From contig NZ_CP102602.1 of assembly GCF_024707485.1 (NCBI RefSeq), positions 1,116,001 to 1,180,000 of the forward strand: a stretch of DNA of 64,000 nt, read 5' to 3'. Shown here one piece after another: positions 61,201 to 64,000 of this stretch. The stretch comes from Thermococcus thermotolerans. GTDB lineage: Archaea > Methanobacteriota_B > Thermococci > Thermococcales > Thermococcaceae. Position 1 is the first letter of the stretch, and the number at the start of each line of letters is the position of its first letter. Under the pieces are notes generated by a model. It made no database searches, was not told the origin of the DNA, and saw only the letters and a program-made list of their open reading frames with translations. A program made the position numbers and the translations under genes.

Positions 61201-64000
61201 AAAGATCAAGTCGAGGGGCTCATCGAAGAGGCACTCAAAGAGCTTCACATTAGCAAGAGGGAACTCGCAAAGAGACTCAGAGTTAGCGAGGGCATGCTCT
61301 ACTACAACTGGACAAATCCAAAAGCGAGGGGCAACATAAGGATGAAGCATCTCCGCATGCTCCTTGAACTGGCTGGTTGGGAATGGGACAAGATAAACGC
61401 TGAAGCTGTCTCCCTCCAAGCGGGAACGAAGTTGAAACTTCCGAAATACCTCGATGAACAACTGGCCTACTTTGCTGGGCTGGTTGCAGGTGACGGTAGC
61501 GTCTCCAAAGCTGGCTGGGGCGTAGCTATAAGGTTCACCAACAAGAACCCAGAGATGAGGCGCAGGTTTGCGGGGCTTGCAAAGGAACTCTTTGGAGTGG
61601 AAGTTACCGAGCAGGTAAAAGATGGGGTTCCATCACTTCGCTTCCATTCTAAGGTCGTTGCCCACCTATTGGAGAAACTTGGGGTTCCACCATCCCCCAA
61701 GTCCAATAAGCTCGACCTTGCAAACGAACTCTTCACCTCCCCCAAGAGCGTGCTTGCTTCATACATAAGGGGACTGTTTGACTGCGATGGTACTGTTGTT
61801 ATACGTGAGAAAGGCTCCTCCTACGTTGAGTTTGACACGACCAGCGAAAAGCTCGCCAGAAAGCTCCAGCTCGCCCTTCTTAGATTCGGAATAGTTTCGC
61901 ACCTTAGAAGGCGGAAGAGGGCGGGTCATACTTCGAAGTTTGGAGACAAGATGATAACGTCGAGGCACGACCGGTGGGAGCTCAAAATCTACGGCGAGAA
62001 CGTGCTCAAGTTCGCAACGGAGATTGGCTTTGGACACCCAGAGAAGGCGAGAAAGCTCGACGCCCTTGTGGAGAAGATGAAGGGTCAGAAGTACGACACC
62101 AACGTTGACGTGATACCGGGCATTGGAAAGCTGATAAAGGAAGTCAGAACTTTCTACGGCCTGAGTGTTGAGCAGGTTTACAAGTCGAACTTTGGGGCAC
62201 TCGTGGAGAAGGGGAAACCAATATCAAGGAAGGCTCTCCTCAGTGTTGTGGAAAACCTTTCAAAGGCCAAGCTGCAAGAGTCGCCCGTTGAAATTCCCGA
62301 AGACATAAGGGTAGCAATAGGGAAGGCGTTGGAGCCCGGGGAACTGGGAATGAGGTATGAAGAATTCTACGAGCTGTTCCTCAGAAAAAGACCGCGCAAG
62401 CTCAAGTTTGGGCTTCTCATTGAGGTGGCAAGAGTTCTTGAAAGCAGGGACAAGTCCCTGTACTCCAAACTTGCTTGGCTTCTTAGCGAACACTATGCCA
62501 GAGAAGATGACATTAAGGCAAAGCTTGAGACACTGAGAGCCATTGCCACCTCTGACCTCCTGTGGGAGAGAGTTAAGAAAGTTAAGAGAATCAGCCCCCC
62601 CTACGACCACGTCTACGACCTAACGGTGGAAGGCTCCCACAGCTTTATCGCCAACGGCTTCGTCGTCCACAACACCGCCGCAGCCGTGCGCGACGAGTTC
62701 ACCGGCTCGTGGGTCTTAGAAGCTGGAGTCCTGGTTCTGGCCGATGGCGGGTTCGCACTAATTGATGAGTTCGACAAGATGAGTGACAGGGACAGGAGCG
62801 CCATACACGAAGCGCTTGAGCAACAGAGCTACCACCATGACTTTGAGCTCCTCTTGGTCGACGGCAGGAAGGTAAAGATAGGCGAACTTGTCGATTCACT
62901 AATCGAGGCCAACCGCGATAAAGTAATCCTCGGTAAAGACACTGAGATTCTGCCAGTTAACAACCTCTATCTTTTGGCCTATGATCTTGATAGGAAAGAG
63001 ATAGTCAAGGTTAAGGCCGACCGCGTGAGCAGACACAAAGCGCCAGAGAAGTTCATAAGGATACGGTTCTCCAACGGCAGGGAGATAGTCGTTACGCCGG
63101 AGCACCCCATAATGGTGTGGGAGGACGGAGAGATCAGAGAGAAGCCAGCCGAGAAGGTCGAAAAGGGAGACATAGCCCTCGGTATCGCCTACTATCCAAT
63201 TGAGATTCAGCCTGTCGAAGGTCAAGAATTCAAGGAGCCAAATGAAGCAGAGGCGAAGGCAGATTACATCTACTCTTTGGGAAAAGTAGCGCGGATTAAA
63301 AGGGTCTACGGGAAGTACATAGTCACTGAAGATGAGAGGAGGTTCCCCAGGGAAGTCGTTGTCCACCTGAAAAAAGCCGCAAAACTCCTCGGTGTGAGGC
63401 AGAGACCCGAGGAGAGGCAGAGGCTCGCGATGCTCCTCGTGAAAGAGAGCGCTTTGCAACCCTTCCTAGAGAGGGTTCTTAAGAGGGTAGAAACCATAAA
63501 AAAGGCCTTCAATGAGAATCCCGCCAGAGCTATCGAACTGTTGCCCTCTTCGAGGGCCCTCAATACTATTGGAATAACCGCCAGTTCCCTCGCGAGAAGG
63601 GCCAGGCGGGGCGATGAATGGGCCATTAAGAAAATACGCGGGCTTGTTGAGGAGATACTTCATAAGGCCGAAGAAGAGATAAACGTTTTCCTCCACCACT
63701 GGAACGGTAACGTGAACTTTCTCAGGGTCACAAAGGTTGAGAAGCTCCTCAATGACCGCTGGGAGTGGGTCTACGACGTTACCGTCGAGCCGTACCACCT
63801 CTTCGTTTCGCACGGTCTCGTTCTCCACAACACCATCAGCATCTCCAAGGCAGGCATAACCGCCACCCTCAACGCAAGGACAACGGTCATAGCGGCCGCG
63901 AACCCGAAATACGGACGCTTCAACCGCCACAAGTCCCTCCCGGAGCAGCTCGACCTGCCGCCGACCCTGCTCAGCCGTTTCGACCTCATCTTCCTACTCC
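58270..64000 (+). CDS. mcm: MCM replicative helicase with three inteins, incomplete at the window edge
   Basis: The start is ATG 58270. Extein 1 has 335 residues: N-terminal domain with a zinc site (FVCKDCGNEM ... CDACGS), an OB fold, and the AAA+ core up to Walker A GDPGVAK. Extein 2 (27 residues, SQILRYVANLAPRAIYTSGK...AAGL) follows intein 1. Extein 3 (51 residues) has the Walker B segment FALIDEFDKMSDRDRSAIHEALEQQ. Extein 4 starts TISISKAGITATLNARTTV, contains NPKYGRFNRHKS and the arginine finger LLSRFDLIF, and runs off the window. Without the inteins it reads as a normal helicase, so splicing is needed for activity. Confidence 0.95.
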   Translation, partial: MDREEMIERFARFFREYVDDHGKQVYINKLIELLTVTPKRSLTIDWAHLNSIDPELALELRTNPEEAILAAEDAIQIVLREPPILRKKELKIHARFYNLPHTLLVKELGSEHINRLIQVEGIITRVSEVKPFVEKAVFVCKDCGNEMVRLQRPYENIVKPSKCDACGSRNVDLDVEKSRFINFQSFRLQDRPESLKGGQMPRFVDAILLDDLVDTALPGDRVLATGILRVILEQRDKRPIFKKVLEVNHIEQLSKEIEELEISPEDEQKIRELARRKDIVDAIVDSIAPAIWGHKTVKKGIALALFGGVQRVLPDGTKLRGESHVLLVGDPGVAKCVDYHTKVILADGSLREIGEIVDEAVERAKSEGELGEVDDGFYAPIDLELYALDARNLKVRKVKANIAWKRTAPERMFRIKTASGREIKVTPTHPFFTFEGGQFKTRKAEELKIGDFIAVPRVIPVDGKAIKLSDAPIERPKTAKPRLKLPDVADEKFWYLVGLLTGEGYSQNRNGSATVYFTNNNEELIRFAHDYLSTLGLTPTIREGHKGKSAKEVYASSVELYRLLEWLGIAKKSREKKVPPQLFSARLKDIKEFLRGYFDAEATVDKRRPKITIVSASKELLQGIQQLLLRFGVKSQLHETRARATNGKMKTKETYYRLFITGEDALKFREKIGFGLSSKIRLLEKVTSNLQPNTNVDVVPGVGSLLRNLRTKAGLTQAQMGINRSTYLHYERGDRLPSREKLKVIAETLSRHLQKSSEVSLLRLLAESDIFWDRVVEIKEYKPEHPWVYDLQVLEHHNFIANDIFVHNSQILRYVANLAPRAIYTSGKSSSAAGLCVAPDSLVVSNGGVHEIGTFTENWVKEIGSIPYSQGIEYSPYLGESLSAEDGKLKKAPMSRVWRLKAPKELVKVRTITGKELTLTPETKLLTIQNGEPIWKEAKSFSEGDYVATLRKLTVEERIVPVLELLKDLDDLIVYGIKDQVEGLIEEALKELHISKRELAKRLRVSEGMLYYNWTNPKARGNIRMKHLRMLLELAGWEWDKINAEAVSLQAGTKLKLPKYLDEQLAYFAGLVAGDGSVSKAGWGVAIRFTNKNPEMRRRFAGLAKELFGVEVTEQVKDGVPSLRFHSKVVAHLLEKLGVPPSPKSNKLDLANELFTSPKSVLASYIRGLFDCDGTVVIREKGSSYVEFDTTSEKLARKLQLALLRFGIVSHLRRRKRAGHTSKFGDKMITSRHDRWELKIYGENVLKFATEIGFGHPEKARKLDALVEKMKGQKYDTNVDVIPGIGKLIKEVRTFYGLSVEQVYKSNFGALVEKGKPISRKALLSVVENLSKAKLQESPVEIPEDIRVAIGKALEPGELGMRYEEFYELFLRKRPRKLKFGLLIEVARVLESRDKSLYSKLAWLLSEHYAREDDIKAKLETLRAIATSDLLWERVKKVKRISPPYDHVYDLTVEGSHSFIANGFVVHNTAAAVRDEFTGSWVLEAGVLVLADGGFALIDEFDKMSDRDRSAIHEALEQQSYHHDFELLLVDGRKVKIGELVDSLIEANRDKVILGKDTEILPVNNLYLLAYDLDRKEIVKVKADRVSRHKAPEKFIRIRFSNGREIVVTPEHPIMVWEDGEIREKPAEKVEKGDIALGIAYYPIEIQPVEGQEFKEPNEAEAKADYIYSLGKVARIKRVYGKYIVTEDERRFPREVVVHLKKAAKLLGVRQRPEERQRLAMLLVKESALQPFLERVLKRVETIKKAFNENPARAIELLPSSRALNTIGITASSLARRARRGDEWAIKKIRGLVEEILHKAEEEINVFLHHWNGNVNFLRVTKVEKLLNDRWEWVYDVTVEPYHLFVSHGLVLHNTISISKAGITATLNARTTVIAAANPKYGRFNRHKSLPEQLDLPPTLLSRFDLIFLL
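59275..60693 (+). mobile_element. MCM intein 1 (473 aa, LAGLIDADG type)
   Basis: It is inserted between Lys and Ser of the Walker A loop. Cys1 in CVDYHTKVILADG, block B VTPTHPF, LAGLIDADG motifs LVGLLTGEGYS (near 160-170) and LRGYFDAEATV (near 257-267), and end block WVYDLQVLEHHNFIANDIFVHN followed by Ser. Residues about 365-405 (LRTKAGLTQAQMGINRSTYLHYERG as consecutive parts) form an XRE-like HTH inside the intein. Confidence 0.93.
60775..62673 (+). mobile_element. MCM intein 2 (633 aa, LAGLIDADG type)
   Basis: It is inserted after SSSAAGL and before Thr. Cys1 in CVAPDSLVVSNGG, block B LTPETK (Glu replaces the usual His), LAGLIDADG motifs FAGLVAGDGSV (near 233) and IRGLFDCDGTV (near 330), and terminal HVYDLTVEGSHSFIANGFVVHN. 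A helical HTH-like region (ELHISKRELAKRLRVSEGML) sits early. It is the largest of the three. Confidence 0.92.
62827..63831 (+). mobile_element. MCM intein 3 (335 aa, Ser1, no visible homing endonuclease)
   Basis: It is inserted after EALEQQ and before Thr, just past Walker B. The first residue is Ser (SYHHDFELLLVDGRKVKIG), block B is VTPEHPIMVW, and the end is WVYDVTVEPYHLFVSHGLVLHN. Between them about 190 residues are helical and lysine/arginine-rich with no LAGLIDADG, HNH or other endonuclease motif that I can see. The host residue after the intein is Thr. Confidence 0.9.

Overview
The window is chromosomal DNA of a hyperthermophilic archaeon of the order Thermococcales, most likely a Thermococcus. 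The evidence is the archaeal ribosomal and RNA polymerase gene order, GGTGAT/GAGGTGA ribosome binding sites, TATA boxes, tRNA genes with encoded CCA, a four-subunit NADP-type [NiFe] hydrogenase next to a SurR-type operator, DUF257 proteins, and an MCM helicase gene carrying inteins.

Layout. 1-4.3 kb: small and regulatory genes (an Lrp/AsnC regulator, a metallophosphoesterase homologue without its metal ligands, a flippase, FUN14, PadR) and tRNA-Arg. 4.4-10.6 kb (minus strand): L40e, S2, an enolase-like pseudoenzyme, RpoK, RpoN, S9, L13, L18e, RpoD, S11, S4 and S13, with tRNA-Leu, tRNA-Pro, tRNA-Leu and tRNA-Ser inserted between them. 10.6-12.8 kb: an RNA methyltransferase whose stop codon lies inside tRNA-Ser, then a small accessory locus with a three-helix membrane protein and a cysteine-rich halocin-C8-like polypeptide whose signal peptide is in another frame, then a gene-free island full of hairpins. 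12.8-31.1 kb (minus strand): cbf5, an SDR gene, then the spc/S10-type supercluster from L14e through SecY to L3 and a SPOUT methyltransferase. 31.1-32.8 kb: a second hairpin-rich island holding an inverted copy of an 87-base structured repeat, followed by an archaeal ATPase gene bracketed by inverted repeats.

32.8-39.8 kb: Rnl3-type RNA ligase, L10e with a structured leader, an MFS transporter, a class V aminotransferase, a membrane protein, a small secretion-type ATPase and an AsnRS-like asparagine synthetase. 39.9-49.0 kb: an energy locus. On the minus strand, NuoE-like, NuoF-like and a large NuoG/GltD-fused subunit resemble the Stn (Sporomusa-type Nfn) flavin-based bifurcating transhydrogenase. 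On the plus strand, diverging from a shared promoter with an extended SurR motif, is a cytosolic NADP-reducing hydrogenase (order beta, gamma, delta, alpha). Together they could balance reduced ferredoxin, NADH, NADPH and H2 according to sulfur supply; this is inference. 49.1-52.0 kb: four tandem DUF257 paralogues, the first broken by an in-frame TGA.

52.0-64 kb: an EF-Tu-domain-II-like small protein, a TatD-like hydrolase, a UPF0175/PIN pair, RtcA, two unknown proteins, an intact YfcE-like phosphodiesterase, and a replication operon of gins23 and mcm. The mcm gene runs off the window and contains three inteins. The most unusual items are the halocin-like locus, the inverted-repeat ATPase unit, the covarying dispersed repeat, the Stn/hydrogenase/SurR locus, the third MCM intein without a visible homing endonuclease, and the two conserved-looking pseudoenzymes.
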